DNA of 64,000 bases from DASUNQ01 sp035536455 (GCA_035536455.1 DATLOC010000060.1:55619-119618); one strand, 5' to 3'; positions 52,669 to 63,985 are shown, counted from the first letter of the stretch. Notes: generated from the sequence alone by a model not told the origin. Translations and numbers: made by a program.

Positions 52669-53472
52669 ATGGCGACCTGGGTGATCGGCGACGTCCACGG
52701 CTGCTTCGCCACCCTCTCGCGCCTCCTCGACCGCATCCGCTACGAGCGCCGGCGCGACCGCCTCTGGATGGTCGGGGACCTGGTCAACCGCGGGCCGGGC
52801 TCGCTCGAGGTGCTGCGCTGGGCCGCCGGCCTCGGAGACAAGCTGGTCACCGTCCTCGGCAACCACGACCTCCACCTCCTGGCGCGCGCCCGCGGCCTCG
52901 TCGAGCCGCGGCGGCGCGACACCCTCGACGCGGTCCTCGCGGCGCGCGACGGCGACGACCTCCTGGCCTGGCTCCTGGCGCGGCCGCTCTTCCACCGCGA
53001 CGGCGACTGGACGCTGGTCCACGCCGGCCTCTTCCCGGCTTGGACCCTCGCCCAGGCCGAGCGGCTGGCGCGCGACACCGAGGCGGTGCTCCAGGGGAAG
53101 AACGGCGACGCGCTCCTGCGCGCCGACCGCAAGGTCGCGGAGCGCTGGGACGAAGGTCTCGGCGGCATCGCCCGCGCCCGCGCCGCGCTCGCCGGCTTCG
53201 CCCGCCTGCGCACGCTGACCGCGAACGGGCGGATGTGCCCGGATTTCAGCGGCGCCCCGAACGAGGCGCCGGAAGGCTGCGCCCCCTGGTTCGAGCGCCC
53301 CCGCCGCAGCGCCGGCCGCGGCAACACCGTCGTCTTCGGCCACTGGGCTGCGCTCGGCCTCTACCGCGAGAACGGCGTCGTCTGCCTCGACAGCGGCGCC
53401 GCCTGGGGCCGCGCCCTCTCCGCCATCCGCCTCGACGACGGCGCCATCGTGCAGCAGCAGACGGTGGACTGA
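52669..53472 (+). CDS. apaH: Symmetrical diadenosine tetraphosphatase (ApaH-type)
   Basis: 267 residues from ATG 52669. Metallophosphatase blocks IGDVHGCFATL, VGDLVNRGPGSLEVL, LGNHDLHLLA, LVHAGLFPAW and FGHWAALGL in ApaH spacing. It hydrolyses Ap4A to two ADP. Divergent from the secreted-protein gene with a 63-base gap, and ends 4 bases from the convergent DUF885 gene. Confidence 0.92.
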   Translation: MATWVIGDVHGCFATLSRLLDRIRYERRRDRLWMVGDLVNRGPGSLEVLRWAAGLGDKLVTVLGNHDLHLLARARGLVEPRRRDTLDAVLAARDGDDLLAWLLARPLFHRDGDWTLVHAGLFPAWTLAQAERLARDTEAVLQGKNGDALLRADRKVAERWDEGLGGIARARAALAGFARLRTLTANGRMCPDFSGAPNEAPEGCAPWFERPRRSAGRGNTVVFGHWAALGLYRENGVVCLDSGAAWGRALSAIRLDDGAIVQQQTVD

Positions 53473-53476
53473 GAAG

Positions 53477-55207
53477 CTAGGGCGCGGGCAGCAGGCGCGC
53501 CCGGTAGTGGCGCACCGGCACCGGGCCGAGCGCCATCATTCCGTCCATGAAGTCGCGCAGCCGGAAGGCGGGCCCGCGGGCGCGGCGGACGTCGTCGTAG
53601 AGCCCCTGCACCTCGCGGTAGCCGAGGAAGTAGGTAGTGATCTGCGGCGAGCTGGTGATGGCGCGGGTCCACATGTTGGCGGCGAACTGCTCGTCCTGCA
53701 GCGCCTCGCCCCGCACGTAGGCGAGGACCTCGTCGCGGGTCATGCCGCGGGTGTGGACGCGCACGTCCACCACCGTGCGGGCGATGTTCTCGAGCTGCTT
53801 CTTCAAGTGCGCCAGCCGGTCGAGCGGCCCGCCCCAGCCGAGGTCGAGCAGCAGCCGCTCGCAGAAGGTGCCCCAGCCCTCGACGTAGACGCCGTCCGGG
53901 AAGAGCGCCCGCAGCTTCCGCGGATGGCGCGCCGCCCACTTGAGCTGGAGGTAGTGCCCCGGCACCATCTCGTGCGGCGTGATCATGACGTTGAAATGGT
54001 GGTTGAAGTCGCGGAAGAAGGCGTCGCGCTCGGCGGGCGTCGCGTTCGCCGGCGGCGCCGGCAGGAAGAAGAGCGTCTTCGCCTCGGGCTGGTACGGCCC
54101 GGCCGGGTAGACGCCGCCGACGCTCTGGCCGAGGAAGAAGGCCGGCGAGCGGTCGATGTGCAGCGTCAGCGGGTCGGGGAGGGTGACGATCGCGCGCTGC
54201 CGGGCGAAGGCCTCGGCCTTGGCCACCAGGTCGCGGTAGTCGGCGATGAACTCCTCGACGCTCTTCGCCCGGTCCTCCGCCACGCGCGCGAAGAGGCCGG
54301 CGAGGAGGGCGGCGTCGCCGGCCGGCCGCGCCTCGCCGGGCAAGAGCTGCGGCCACACTTCGCGGCCATATGCGGCCGCCTCGGCGCGCTTGGCGCGGAG
54401 CGCCTCCTCGGCCTCGCGCAGCAGCTCGTCCGGGGGCGTCTCGACGCCGGTGCCGAGGCGGAAGGTCGCCGCGTAGTCGTCTCCCAGGCGCGGCGAGCCG
54501 GTTGCACGGGTCGCCAAGGCGTCGAGGGACTCGGCCCAGGCGTCGAGCCCCAGGCTGGCGGCGGTCGCGGCGACGCGGAGCCGCCGCGCCAGCGGCGCGG
54601 CCTGGCCGGCGGCGAGCGAGGCGAATCCCTCGCGGTAGAAGGCGGCGCTGGCGCGCGCCTGGCCGGCGGCGAGCCGGCAGTGCTCGGGCGCGATCTCCGC
54701 CAAGGCGGTGCCGGCGAGCGCCAGCCGCGCCTGCATCGAGAGCCGCGGCAGGTGCGTCGCGCGCGCCGCCGCCCGCTCCAGGCGCTCCGCTTCCGGCAGG
54801 TCGTCGCGCACCAGCAGGAAGACCGTGACGTTGCCGGCCAGGCCGGTCCACCAGAGCGGATCGCGCTCGGGGCGGCGGCGCACCGCCAGCTCGTGCACCT
54901 CGCGCTCGGCCTGCGCCAGCAGGAGCTCGGCGTCGAGCCGGTCGTCGAGCGCCAGGCCCGCCGGCAGCGCGCGCAGCCGCGCGGCGGTCTCGCGGTTGAA
55001 GGCGACCCAGGCCCTCAGCCGCTCGGGGGAGAGGTCTTCGAGCCGCGTGTCGAGGTCGTGCCGCCCGGCCGCCGTCGCCTGGCTCGGATAGGTGTCGAAG
55101 TAGCGCTCGACGTAGGCGTCGGCGATGGCCGCGACCGGCGGCGCCGGCGCGGCGGGAGACTGCGCCAACGCGGCGCCGAGGAGAAGCGCGAGCATGGCGG
55201 CGAGCAT
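53477..55207 (-). CDS. Secreted DUF885 zinc-peptidase-like protein
   Basis: 576 residues from ATG 55207 (ATG 55195 also possible) with a signal (AAMLALLLGAALAQS). DUF885 family: helical alpha-bundle with the zinc site HEMVPGHYLQLKWA about residue 410 and VYVEGWGTFCERLL further on carrying the third ligand region. Related proteins act as metallocarboxypeptidase-like enzymes; the natural substrate is unknown. Confidence 0.88.
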   Translation of the reverse strand: MLAAMLALLLGAALAQSPAAPAPPVAAIADAYVERYFDTYPSQATAAGRHDLDTRLEDLSPERLRAWVAFNRETAARLRALPAGLALDDRLDAELLLAQAEREVHELAVRRRPERDPLWWTGLAGNVTVFLLVRDDLPEAERLERAAARATHLPRLSMQARLALAGTALAEIAPEHCRLAAGQARASAAFYREGFASLAAGQAAPLARRLRVAATAASLGLDAWAESLDALATRATGSPRLGDDYAATFRLGTGVETPPDELLREAEEALRAKRAEAAAYGREVWPQLLPGEARPAGDAALLAGLFARVAEDRAKSVEEFIADYRDLVAKAEAFARQRAIVTLPDPLTLHIDRSPAFFLGQSVGGVYPAGPYQPEAKTLFFLPAPPANATPAERDAFFRDFNHHFNVMITPHEMVPGHYLQLKWAARHPRKLRALFPDGVYVEGWGTFCERLLLDLGWGGPLDRLAHLKKQLENIARTVVDVRVHTRGMTRDEVLAYVRGEALQDEQFAANMWTRAITSSPQITTYFLGYREVQGLYDDVRRARGPAFRLRDFMDGMMALGPVPVRHYRARLLPAP

Positions 55208-55237
55208 AGGCTAAGGTCGCGACGCGAGGGAGGACGC

Positions 55238-55801
55238 ATGCCGCGGATCACTAAGGTCTACACCCGCACCGGCGACGACGGCACGACCGCCCTCGGCGGC
55301 GGGCAGCGGGTGCCGAAGGACGCGGTGCGGATCGCCGCCTACGGGACGGTGGACGAGCTGTCGTCGCAGATCGGGGTGGCGCTGGCGGTCGGGGTGGTCG
55401 AGGAGCTGGCGGCGCCGCTCGGCCGCATCCAGAACGAGCTCTTCCACCTGGGATCCGACCTTTGCGTGCTGGAAGAGGACAAGGCGCGGATGCCGGTGCC
55501 GGTGGTCGAGGAGCGGCACGTTGTCGCGCTGGAGGAGCTGATGGACCGCCTCTCCGAGGAGCTGCCGCCGCTCGCCAACTTCATCCTGCCGGGCGGCGCG
55601 CCGGGCGCCGCGCAGCTGCACGTCGCCCGCACCGTCTGCCGGCGCGCCGAGCGGCTCCTCGTCACGCTGGCGCGCGAGGAGCCGGTCGGTGCCTGGGCGG
55701 TGCGCTACCTCAACCGCCTCTCCGACACCCTGTTCGTCATGGCGCGCTTCGAGAACCTGCGGCGCGGCGTCCCCGAGCCGCTCTGGGACAGCCGCGCCTA
55801 G
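55238..55801 (+). CDS. Cob(I)alamin adenosyltransferase (PduO type)
   Basis: 187 residues, ATG 55238 with GAGGGAGG upstream. PduO-type signatures: KVYTRTGDDGTTALGGG binding ATP, VDELSSQIGVAL, RTVCRRAERLLVTL and YLNRLSDTLFVMAR. It converts cob(I)alamin to adenosylcobalamin. No cobalamin riboswitch or transport gene is seen nearby. Confidence 0.95.
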   Translation: MPRITKVYTRTGDDGTTALGGGQRVPKDAVRIAAYGTVDELSSQIGVALAVGVVEELAAPLGRIQNELFHLGSDLCVLEEDKARMPVPVVEERHVVALEELMDRLSEELPPLANFILPGGAPGAAQLHVARTVCRRAERLLVTLAREEPVGAWAVRYLNRLSDTLFVMARFENLRRGVPEPLWDSRA

Positions 55802-55816
55802 CCCGCGATTCCGGCG

Positions 55817-56728
55817 CTATCGGCGGTCGATCTCGCCCACCCGCACGCTCGGGCCCGCGCCGCAGCGCGAGCCGCCTTCGAAGACCCCGATGACGTGCAC
55901 GGAGTCGCCGCGGCCGAAGCCGCGCAGGTTGCCGGCCAGCTCGTAGGTACGGCCGTCGTCGCCGCGCAGCACCGGGCAGCCGCCGGTGGTGGCGATCCGC
56001 CCGCGCAGGTTGACCAGCTCGCCGCGATCGGCGCGCCAGCGGTCGTCGAGACGGTCGCCGCCGAGGATGCGGTCGAGCCGGTCACGCCGCTCCCAGTCGC
56101 CGTCCCGATCGTCGTCCCAGCGGTCGTCCTCCCAGCGGCCGTCGCGGTCGAGGTCGCGGAGCTGGTGAATCTGCAGGGTCGTCCCCTGGCGGCAGGCGGA
56201 GCTCTGGACCACCCGGCCCTGGATCCAGACGTCGTCGCCCGGACGGAGCCGCAGCGCCGGGTCGCCGACCAGAGTGTAGAGGCGCCCGTCGTCGCCGCGC
56301 ACCGCGGCGCAGCGGATGCCCTCGGCCGTCACCTCGCCCTGGACATTGACGATGCCGCGGCCCGGACGGTCGGCGAGGTTGCCGCTCTGCGGCCAGCGCT
56401 GGCGCTGGTTCAAGGCCCGGTGCCGCTCGGCCTCCCGCCGCTCCCACGCGGTGTCGATTCGGCGCTGCCGCTCCAGCCTCTGCTGGCGCTCGAACTGTCG
56501 CTGGGCGTCCACCCGCTGCTCCTGCTTGTGCTTCTTCTCCTTCTTCGCCTTCGCCTTGTGCTTGCCGTGCGCCTTGCCCTTGCCGTTTCCCTTGCCGCCC
56601 CCTTTGTCGTGCTGGACGTAGGAGGCCGCGTCAGGGCTCGGGGCGGCGTACCCGGCGGCGGGAACCATCAGGGCGAGGGCGAGCCCGCAAGCCGGGATCA
56701 GCCTCGCCGCGCGTCGGAACTTGGTCAT
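55817..56728 (-). CDS. Secreted protein with two OB-like DUF5818 domains
   Basis: 303 residues from ATG 56728 (GGAG 9 bases upstream). Signal peptide (RLIPACGLALALMVPAAGYA), then a Lys/His-rich linker (KGNGKGKAHGKHKAKAKKE) and a Gln/Arg-rich coil. Two similar beta domains follow: about 126-197 (NVQGEVTAEGIRCAAVRGDD, DDVWIQGRVV) and 240-303 (NLRGRIATTGGCPVLRGDDG, DSVHVIGVF), each with a GDDG turn as in DUF5818 OB-fold proteins. Between them an Asp/Arg-rich stretch. It may bind a ligand or polyanion outside the cell. Confidence 0.72.
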   Translation of the reverse strand: MTKFRRAARLIPACGLALALMVPAAGYAAPSPDAASYVQHDKGGGKGNGKGKAHGKHKAKAKKEKKHKQEQRVDAQRQFERQQRLERQRRIDTAWERREAERHRALNQRQRWPQSGNLADRPGRGIVNVQGEVTAEGIRCAAVRGDDGRLYTLVGDPALRLRPGDDVWIQGRVVQSSACRQGTTLQIHQLRDLDRDGRWEDDRWDDDRDGDWERRDRLDRILGGDRLDDRWRADRGELVNLRGRIATTGGCPVLRGDDGRTYELAGNLRGFGRGDSVHVIGVFEGGSRCGAGPSVRVGEIDRR

Positions 56729-56917
56729 GACGACTACTCCTTTCCCGGCGGTGCTCGACCCGCCGGCAGGGAGGGGTAGCGCAAGATGGCTGCCAGAAGA
56801 CCTAAACGGAGTGAAGCCAGGGAGTTGCGCCCTTCCCCCGGGGTCGGGATCGGGCCGGATTCGTCCTCTCCCGGGGACGCCGGCGGACCCCTCGCCTGAT
56901 AGCCTCCGCGACCGCCC

Positions 56918-57598
56918 ATGACCCCTCCCGCCGCCCTCGTCTTCGACCTCGACGGCACCCTCATCGACTCCCGCCGCGACCTGGCGACGGCGGTGAACCG
57001 GATGCGCGAGGAGCTGGGGCTGGCGCCGCTGGCGCTCGCCGAGATCGTTGGGATGGTGGGGGAGGGGGCGCGGCGGCTGGTCGAGAAGGCGCTGCGCGGG
57101 GAGGTGCCGCTCGAACGCTTCGAGGAGGTCTTCACCCGCTACCTGGAGCACTACCGGGCCGTGCTCCTCGACACGACACGGCCTTACGACGGCATCCCCG
57201 AGACGCTGGCGCGCCTCGCGGCGCGCTACCCGCTGGCGGTCCTCACCAACAAGCCCGAAGATCTCTCGCGCGCGGTGCTCGACGGCCTCGGCCTGCTCGC
57301 GCACTTCGCGGAGGTGCTGGGCGGGGACAGCCTGCCGAGCCGCAAGCCCGACCCGGCCGGGCTCCTTCGCCTCGCCGGCCGCTTCGGCGCAGCGCCCGCC
57401 GCTATCTTGCTCGTCGGCGACTCCGCCATCGACGCCGCCACCGCCCGCGCCGCCGGCGCCCGCTTCGCGCTCGTCACCTGGGGCTTTCCGCGCCCCGCCG
57501 ACCTGGCGGGGATCGACGCCGAAGCGCGCTACGCCGCGCCGGCCGACCTCGCGGCGGCGCTGCTTCCCGCCGCTACGCCGGCAGATCGCGGGGAGTGA
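56918..57598 (+). CDS. gph: Phosphoglycolate phosphatase-like HAD hydrolase
   Basis: 226 residues. HAD motifs LVFDLDGTLIDS (nucleophile Asp), LAVLTNKPEDL, KPDPAGLL and VGDSAIDAATARAAG. Gph-type with a helical cap; removes phosphate from 2-phosphoglycolate. The 189 bases upstream to the divergent DUF5818 gene hold no other gene; a clear promoter is not evident. The 3' end overlaps the cytidine deaminase gene on the other strand by 26 bases. Confidence 0.88.
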   Translation: MTPPAALVFDLDGTLIDSRRDLATAVNRMREELGLAPLALAEIVGMVGEGARRLVEKALRGEVPLERFEEVFTRYLEHYRAVLLDTTRPYDGIPETLARLAARYPLAVLTNKPEDLSRAVLDGLGLLAHFAEVLGGDSLPSRKPDPAGLLRLAGRFGAAPAAILLVGDSAIDAATARAAGARFALVTWGFPRPADLAGIDAEARYAAPADLAAALLPAATPADRGE

Positions 57599-57968
57599 AG
57601 GGCTGAGGGAAGAGGTCCGTGAGGCGGACCTCTTCGCACTTGCCGGCCTCGTTGCAGACCAGGATCGGCAGGTCGTCGGCGAACTCCACCAGCGTCTGGC
57701 GGCAGAGGCCGCAAGGGCGGGCCGGCGGGTCGGTGTGGGTGACCACAGCGAGCGCCTGCGGCCGTCGCAGCCCGGCCGCCGCGGCGCGCGCGATCGCCAG
57801 CCGCTCGGCGCAGATCGCCAGCGCCGGGATGCAGTTCTCGACGTTGCCCGAGGCGTGAATCGAGCCGTCCTCCATCAGCACCGCGGCGCCGACGGGGAAG
57901 CGGCTGTAGGGGGCGTAGGCGTTGGCGCGCGCCGCCCGCGCGGCGGCGACGAGAGGGTCCCAATCCAC
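57573..57968 (-). CDS. cdd: Cytidine deaminase
   Basis: 131 residues from GTG 57968 (GAGG close upstream). Short tetrameric type: NAYAPYSRFPVGAAV, active-site ICAERLAI with the proton-shuttling Glu and zinc Cys, and the zinc pair PCGLCRQ. Converts cytidine to uridine. Convergent with gph; the divergent icd start lies 74 bases away. Confidence 0.94.
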   Translation of the reverse strand: MDWDPLVAAARAARANAYAPYSRFPVGAAVLMEDGSIHASGNVENCIPALAICAERLAIARAAAAGLRRPQALAVVTHTDPPARPCGLCRQTLVEFADDLPILVCNEAGKCEEVRLTDLFPQPFTPRDLPA

Positions 57969-58041
57969 ACCTCATGATAGCGTGCGGCGGCTTTCGGCCC
58001 GCCGTCCGGCGGCCGATCACTTCACATCGCGGAGGAGAGGC

Positions 58042-59289
<1,248 letters not shown>

Positions 59290-59314
59290 AACCCCGACCT
59301 CGGGAGACCTTCCC

Positions 59315-60244
59315 ATGCGTCACAAAGTCACCGTCGTCGGCGCCGGCAACGTCGGCGCCACCGCCGCGCAGCGGATCGCCGAGGCCGACCTCGCCGACGT
59401 CGTTATGGTGGACGTGGCCGGCGACCTCGCCGCCGGCAAGGCGCTCGACATGATGGAGTCGGCGCCGGTGCTCGGCTTCAACGCCCGCATCGAGGGAGGC
59501 TCCGACTACGCCCCGACCGCCGGCTCCGACGTCTGCGTCGTCACCGCCGGCATCGCGCGCAAGCCCGGCATGAGCCGCGACGACCTGCTGCGCACCAACG
59601 CCGGCATCACCCGGCAGGTCATCGAGCAGCTGGTGCGCCACTCGCCCGACACCATCCTCATCATGGTCACCAACCCGCTCGACGCCATGTGCGAGGTGGC
59701 GCGGCGGGTCTCCGGCTTCCCGCGCGAGCGCGTCTTCGGCATGGCCGGCGTCCTCGACGCGGCGCGCATGCGCTACTTCATCGCCGCCGAGCTGGGGGTG
59801 TCGGTCGAGGACGTGGACGCCTTCGTCCTCGGCGGCCACGGCGACACCATGGTGCCGCTGCCGCGCTACGCCACGGTCAACGGCGTGCCGCTGCCGCAGC
59901 TCCTGCCGGCCGAGCGCATCGAGGCGATCAACCAGCGCACCCGCGACGGCGGCATCGAGATCGTCAACTACTATAAGACCGGCTCGGCCTACTACGCGCC
60001 GGCGGCGGCATCCTACGAGATGGTCGCCGCGGTCCTCCACGACAAGAAGAAGATCCTCCCCTGCGCCGTCCTCCTGCAGGGCGAGTACGGCTTAAACGAC
60101 CTCTTCGTCGGCGTGCCGGTCAAGCTCGGGCAGGGCGGCGTCGAGCAGGTGATCGAGCTCGAGCTGACCGCGGAGGAGCGCACCGCGCTCGACCGCTCGG
60201 CCGAGGCGGTGCGCGGTCTGGTCGCTTCCCTCCCCGAGAGCTGA
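59315..60244 (+). CDS. mdh: Malate dehydrogenase, LDH-type
   Basis: 309 residues. KVTVVGAGNVGATAAQ, NAD-specific Asp in VVMVDVAGDLAAG, substrate Arg in ARKPGMSRDDLL (Arg marks malate, lactate enzymes have Gln), TNPLD, and catalytic His in GGHGDTMVPL. Bacterial type 3 MDH. Adjacent to icd, so TCA genes share transcription. Confidence 0.94.
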   Translation: MRHKVTVVGAGNVGATAAQRIAEADLADVVMVDVAGDLAAGKALDMMESAPVLGFNARIEGGSDYAPTAGSDVCVVTAGIARKPGMSRDDLLRTNAGITRQVIEQLVRHSPDTILIMVTNPLDAMCEVARRVSGFPRERVFGMAGVLDAARMRYFIAAELGVSVEDVDAFVLGGHGDTMVPLPRYATVNGVPLPQLLPAERIEAINQRTRDGGIEIVNYYKTGSAYYAPAAASYEMVAAVLHDKKKILPCAVLLQGEYGLNDLFVGVPVKLGQGGVEQVIELELTAEERTALDRSAEAVRGLVASLPES

Positions 60245-60256
60245 GCCTCCGGGCAC

Positions 60257-60280
60257 CGCAACCCCGGCGCCGCGGTTGCG
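60257..60280 (+). terminator. Hairpin after mdh, possible weak terminator
   Basis: CGCAACC (60257-60263) pairs with GGTTGCG (60274-60280) around a GC-rich 10-base loop, 12 bases after the mdh stop. No T-run follows, so intrinsic termination is uncertain. Confidence 0.35.
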
Positions 60281-60307
60281 TACCAAGCCCGCCGCCCCCT
60301 CTCCGCC

Positions 60308-62726
60308 ATGCGCAACGCCAAACCGCTGATCGTCTGGACCTGCCTGGGCCTCGTTGGGGCCGGCTTCGCCGTCTGGGGCTTCCCGCGCGCCTTCCCCTTC
60401 GTGCCGCAGCGCTGGGAGGTCACCAAGCAGGAGGCGGTGGCGATCGCGCTCGAGCGGATGAACGACCTCGGCCCGCAGGTCGAGGAGCCGTACGTCGTCG
60501 CCCAGCTCGGCTCGAACGTCCCGCTCGAGCGGCGGCTGCACCTCGCCCTCGCCGGCGGCGCCGACCGCGAGCGCCTGCTGCGGAGCACGCTCGGGCGGGC
60601 GCTGCTCTACTGGCGCGTCCTCATCTACGCCCCCGAGGCGCGCCCGGAGGAGTGGACCTCATGGCACGCGTCGGGCTCGGCGGCGAGCTGCTCGACCTGA
60701 TGCTGCGCCTGCCGCCCGAGGCGAGGGGCCGGCGGATCGACCCGGCGGCGGCGCGGCAGCGCGCCGACGCCTTCCTGGCCGAGCAGGGCTTCGACCTGGC
60801 GCGCTTCCGCGAGCCCGAGGTGCGCACCGCGCAGCTCCAGGCGCGCACCGACACGACGCTGCGCTACGTCGAGCGCGACCTGGCGCTCGGGGAGCAGATC
60901 CCTTACGGCATCGAGGTCGGCTTCGGCGGCGACCGCCTGACCGGCTTCCAGTTCCGCTACGACGACCCGCAGCGGGCGCGCCTCGCGGCGGCGGTCCAGC
61001 CGGCGCTCCTGCGCAGCACGCTGAGCATTCTGGCGGTGTTCGTCGTGCTGCCGGTTGTCGGCGTTCTGTTCGTCCGCCGCTACCACGCGGGCGAGGTGGG
61101 AGTGAAGCGCGGCGTGCAGATCATGGCCGCCGTTTGGGGCGCGAGCCTGCTCCTCATCCTGGCCACCGCGCGCACCGCCGCGCAAGAGGGTCAGTTCGGC
61201 CCGCTCACCCGCCCGCAGAACACCTGGGTCTGGGCAGCAGTTATGGGCCTGCTCTTCTTCCTCTCGCTGTCGCTGGTCTGCCTGCTCGCCTGGTCGGTGG
61301 GGGAGGCGCTCTGCCGCGAGCGCCGGGGCGCGAAGCTCGCCGCTTTCGACGCCCTGTTCCGCCGCGACTGGGCGAACGCGACGATCGCCCGCTCGGCGCT
61401 GGTGGGGACGGCCGCGGGGCTCGCCCTGGCGGGCGGCGCCGTGGCCCTCGGCCTCGCCACCTCCCGCTGGGGCCACTGGCCGGTGCTCTCGCATCAGCTC
61501 GGGCCCTGGTGGCCGAGCGCCTCCTGGCCGGGGGTGGCGCTGCTGCTCTTCTGCTTCGTCTTCGTGCTCTACGGCGAGCTCGTCGGGCGCCTGACCCTGG
61601 TGCCGCTGCTGACGCGGCGGCTCGGAGTCGTCGCCGGCGCGCTCGCCACGCTCCTCTCCACCCTCTTCCTCTTCGGCTCGCCGGCGCTGCCGCTCTTCTC
61701 GCAAGGCTGGGGGCTGGCGACGACGGCGCTGGCGACGGCGGCCCTGGTCGCCCTCTTCCTCGCCTACGACCTCCTGGGCGTGCTGATCGCGGCCTTCGTC
61801 GCCCAGGTGCTGCTCAGCGGGCTGCCGCTCCTCCTCGCCGCGGACCGCTCGCTCCAGCTCCAGGGGTGCCTGCCGCTGCTCGCCGGCGCGCTGCCTCTCC
61901 TCCTCTCGATCCGTCACCTCGGCAGTGAGCGGGAGTTCGAGTACCGCTACGACGACGTGCCGCCGCACGTGCGGCGGATCGCCGAGCGCGAGCGCCAGCG
62001 GGTGGAGCTGGAGACCGCGCGCGGCATCCAGAGCTCGATCCTGCCGGACCTGCCGCCGCGCCTCAACGGCGTGGACATCGCCCACGCCTACCTGCCGGCG
62101 AGCGAGGTGGGCGGCGACTTCTACGACGTGCTGGCGCTGGAGGACGGGCGGCTGGCGGTGGCGGTCGGCGACGTCGCCGGGCACGGCGTCTCGAGCGGCC
62201 TGGTGATGTCGATGGCGAAGTCGGCCCTGGCGGTGCAGGTGACCTTCGACCCGGAGGTCCGCCCGGTCTTCGCGACCCTCAACCGCATGGTCTTCCAGAC
62301 GGCGCGCAAGCGCCTCCTGGCCACCCTCTGCTACGTCCTCCTCGACCCGGTGCGCCGCGAGCTGGTCTACGCCAGCGCCGGCCACCTCTACCCGTACGTC
62401 GTGAGCCGCGACGGCCGGGTGCTCGCCCTGGAGTCCACCTCCTACCCGCTCGGCGTGCGCGGTCTGCTGGCGATCGAGCCGCGGACCGTCAAGCTCCGCG
62501 CCGGCGACGTCCTCTTCATGTTCAGCGACGGCCTGGTCGAGGCGCGGCCGGAGGAAGCACCGAGCCCTTCGGCTTCGACCGCCTGGAAGAGAGCCTCGCC
62601 CGCCACCACGGCAAGGACGTCGAGAGCCTGCGCGACGCCGTCCTCGCCGACGTCCGCCGCCACACCCGCAACGCGCCGCGCGAGGACGACCAGACGGTGC
62701 TGGTGCTGCGGCTGCCGGAGGAGTGA
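60308..62726 (+). pseudogene. SpoIIE/PP2C-type phosphatase with membrane domain, two frameshifts
   Basis: The gene runs in three frames. Frame A (60308-about 60655) encodes an N-terminal TM and helical part to YWRVLIYAPEARPEEWT. Frame B (about 60656-62560) continues with VGLGGELLDLMLRL, about ten hydrophobic segments (residues 90-430), and the PP2C-like SpoIIE domain (SEVGGDFYDVLALEDGRLAV, VGDVAGHGVSSGLVMS). Frame C (about 62562-62726) completes it with EPFGFDRLEESLARHHGKD and the expected end REDDQTVLVLRLPEE, stop TGA. Each shift equals one missing base (for example one G in GGAAGCACC near 62560). It is either a dead gene or a sequence with two single-base deletions. The family dephosphorylates anti-sigma antagonists. 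Confidence 0.85.
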
Positions 62727-62821
62727 GCTCCGAGCCCTGATATGCTCCAGCGCCGCGTCCCCGCGCGCCCTCGCGCGGCTCCGGGGCGCCTCTCGAATCC
62801 AGCCCGTCCGCGGAGGGAATC

Positions 62822-63985
62822 TTGAAGATCCACGAGTACCAGGCGAAGGAGATCCTGCGCCGCTTCGGGGTGGCGACGCCGCGCGGGCGGGTGACGGAGG
62901 ACGCCGATGAGGCGGCGCGGATCTGCGAGGAGGTGGGCGGGCGCTGCGTCGTCAAGGCGCAGATCCACGCCGGCGGGCGCGGCAAGGGGGGCGGGGTCAA
63001 GCTCGCCAATTCGCCTGAGGAGGCGCGCGAGAAGGCGCGGCAGATCCTCGGCATGCAGCTCGTCACGCCGCAGACCGGCCCCGAGGGGCAGATCGTCCGC
63101 AAGGTTCTGGTCGAGGAAGCCCTCGCCATCGCCTCGGAGCTCTACGTCTCGGTCACCCTCGACCGCCGGCTCGCCAAGCCGATCGTCATGGCCTCGGCGT
63201 CCGGCGGCATGGACATCGAGGAGGTGGCGGCGCACGACCCCTCGGCCATCCTGCGCGAGCCTGTCGATCCCCACCTCGGCCTGCTGCCGTTCCAGGGGCG
63301 GTCGATCGTGAAGGGGCTCAAGCTCGGCGGCAAGACGGCGCGCGAGGCGGCGAAGCTCCTCGAAGGCTTGGTCGCCGCCTACCTCGCGACCGACGCCTCG
63401 CTCGCCGAGGTCAACCCGCTCCTCATCACCGCCGACGGCTCCGTCCTGGCGCTCGACGCCAAGATGAACTTCGACGACAACGCCCTCTTCCGCCGCCCGG
63501 ACGTCGCCGCCCTGCGCGACCTCGGCGAGGAGAACCCGATGGAGGTCGAGGCCGGCAAGTACGGCCTCAACTACATCAAGCTCGACGGCACGATCGGCTG
63601 CATGGTCAACGGCGCTGGTCTCGCGATGGCGACGATGGATCTCGTCAAGCGAGCCGGTGGCGAACCGGCGAACTTCCTGGACATCGGTGGTGGCGCCCGC
63701 GCCGAAAAGGTCGCGGCGGCGATGCGCCTCATCCTGAGCGACCCGAAGGTCAACGCGATCCTCGTCAACATCTTCGGTGGCATCACCCGCGGCGACGAGG
63801 TGGCCCGCGGCCTGATCGAGGCGCGCGCCCAGCAGACTCGTGACGTGCCGATGGTCGTGCGGATCGTGGGCACGAACGCCGCCGAGGCGGGTGTGCTCCT
63901 CCGCGAGGCACGGTTCGAGACCGCCGACTCGCTCGACGACGCGGCGGCCAAGGCCGTGGCGGCGGCCCGGGGAGCGGCCGCGTGA
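62822..63985 (+). CDS. sucC: Succinyl-CoA synthetase beta subunit
   Basis: 387 residues from TTG 62822 with GGAGGG upstream. ATP-grasp beginning KIHEYQAKEILRRFGVATPR, AQIHAGGRGKGGGVKLA, the nucleotide-binding lid, and the CoA-ligase part ENPMEVEAGKYGLNYIKLDG, GTIGCMVNGAGLAMATMD and VNIFGGITRGDEVA. GTGA overlap with sucD. Forms the TCA enzyme making ATP or GTP from succinyl-CoA. Confidence 0.97.
   Translation: MKIHEYQAKEILRRFGVATPRGRVTEDADEAARICEEVGGRCVVKAQIHAGGRGKGGGVKLANSPEEAREKARQILGMQLVTPQTGPEGQIVRKVLVEEALAIASELYVSVTLDRRLAKPIVMASASGGMDIEEVAAHDPSAILREPVDPHLGLLPFQGRSIVKGLKLGGKTAREAAKLLEGLVAAYLATDASLAEVNPLLITADGSVLALDAKMNFDDNALFRRPDVAALRDLGEENPMEVEAGKYGLNYIKLDGTIGCMVNGAGLAMATMDLVKRAGGEPANFLDIGGGARAEKVAAAMRLILSDPKVNAILVNIFGGITRGDEVARGLIEARAQQTRDVPMVVRIVGTNAAEAGVLLREARFETADSLDDAAAKAVAAARGAAA

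Noticed and set aside
55208..55237. Cobalamin riboswitch before the adenosyltransferase gene
   Set aside because: The gap is only 30 bases and holds just a ribosome site.
60652..62910. Intact 752-residue phosphatase
   Set aside because: Its last 115 residues are Arg/Ser/Thr-rich nonsense, whereas the correct end (EDDQTVLVLRLPEE) is in another frame stopping at 62726.
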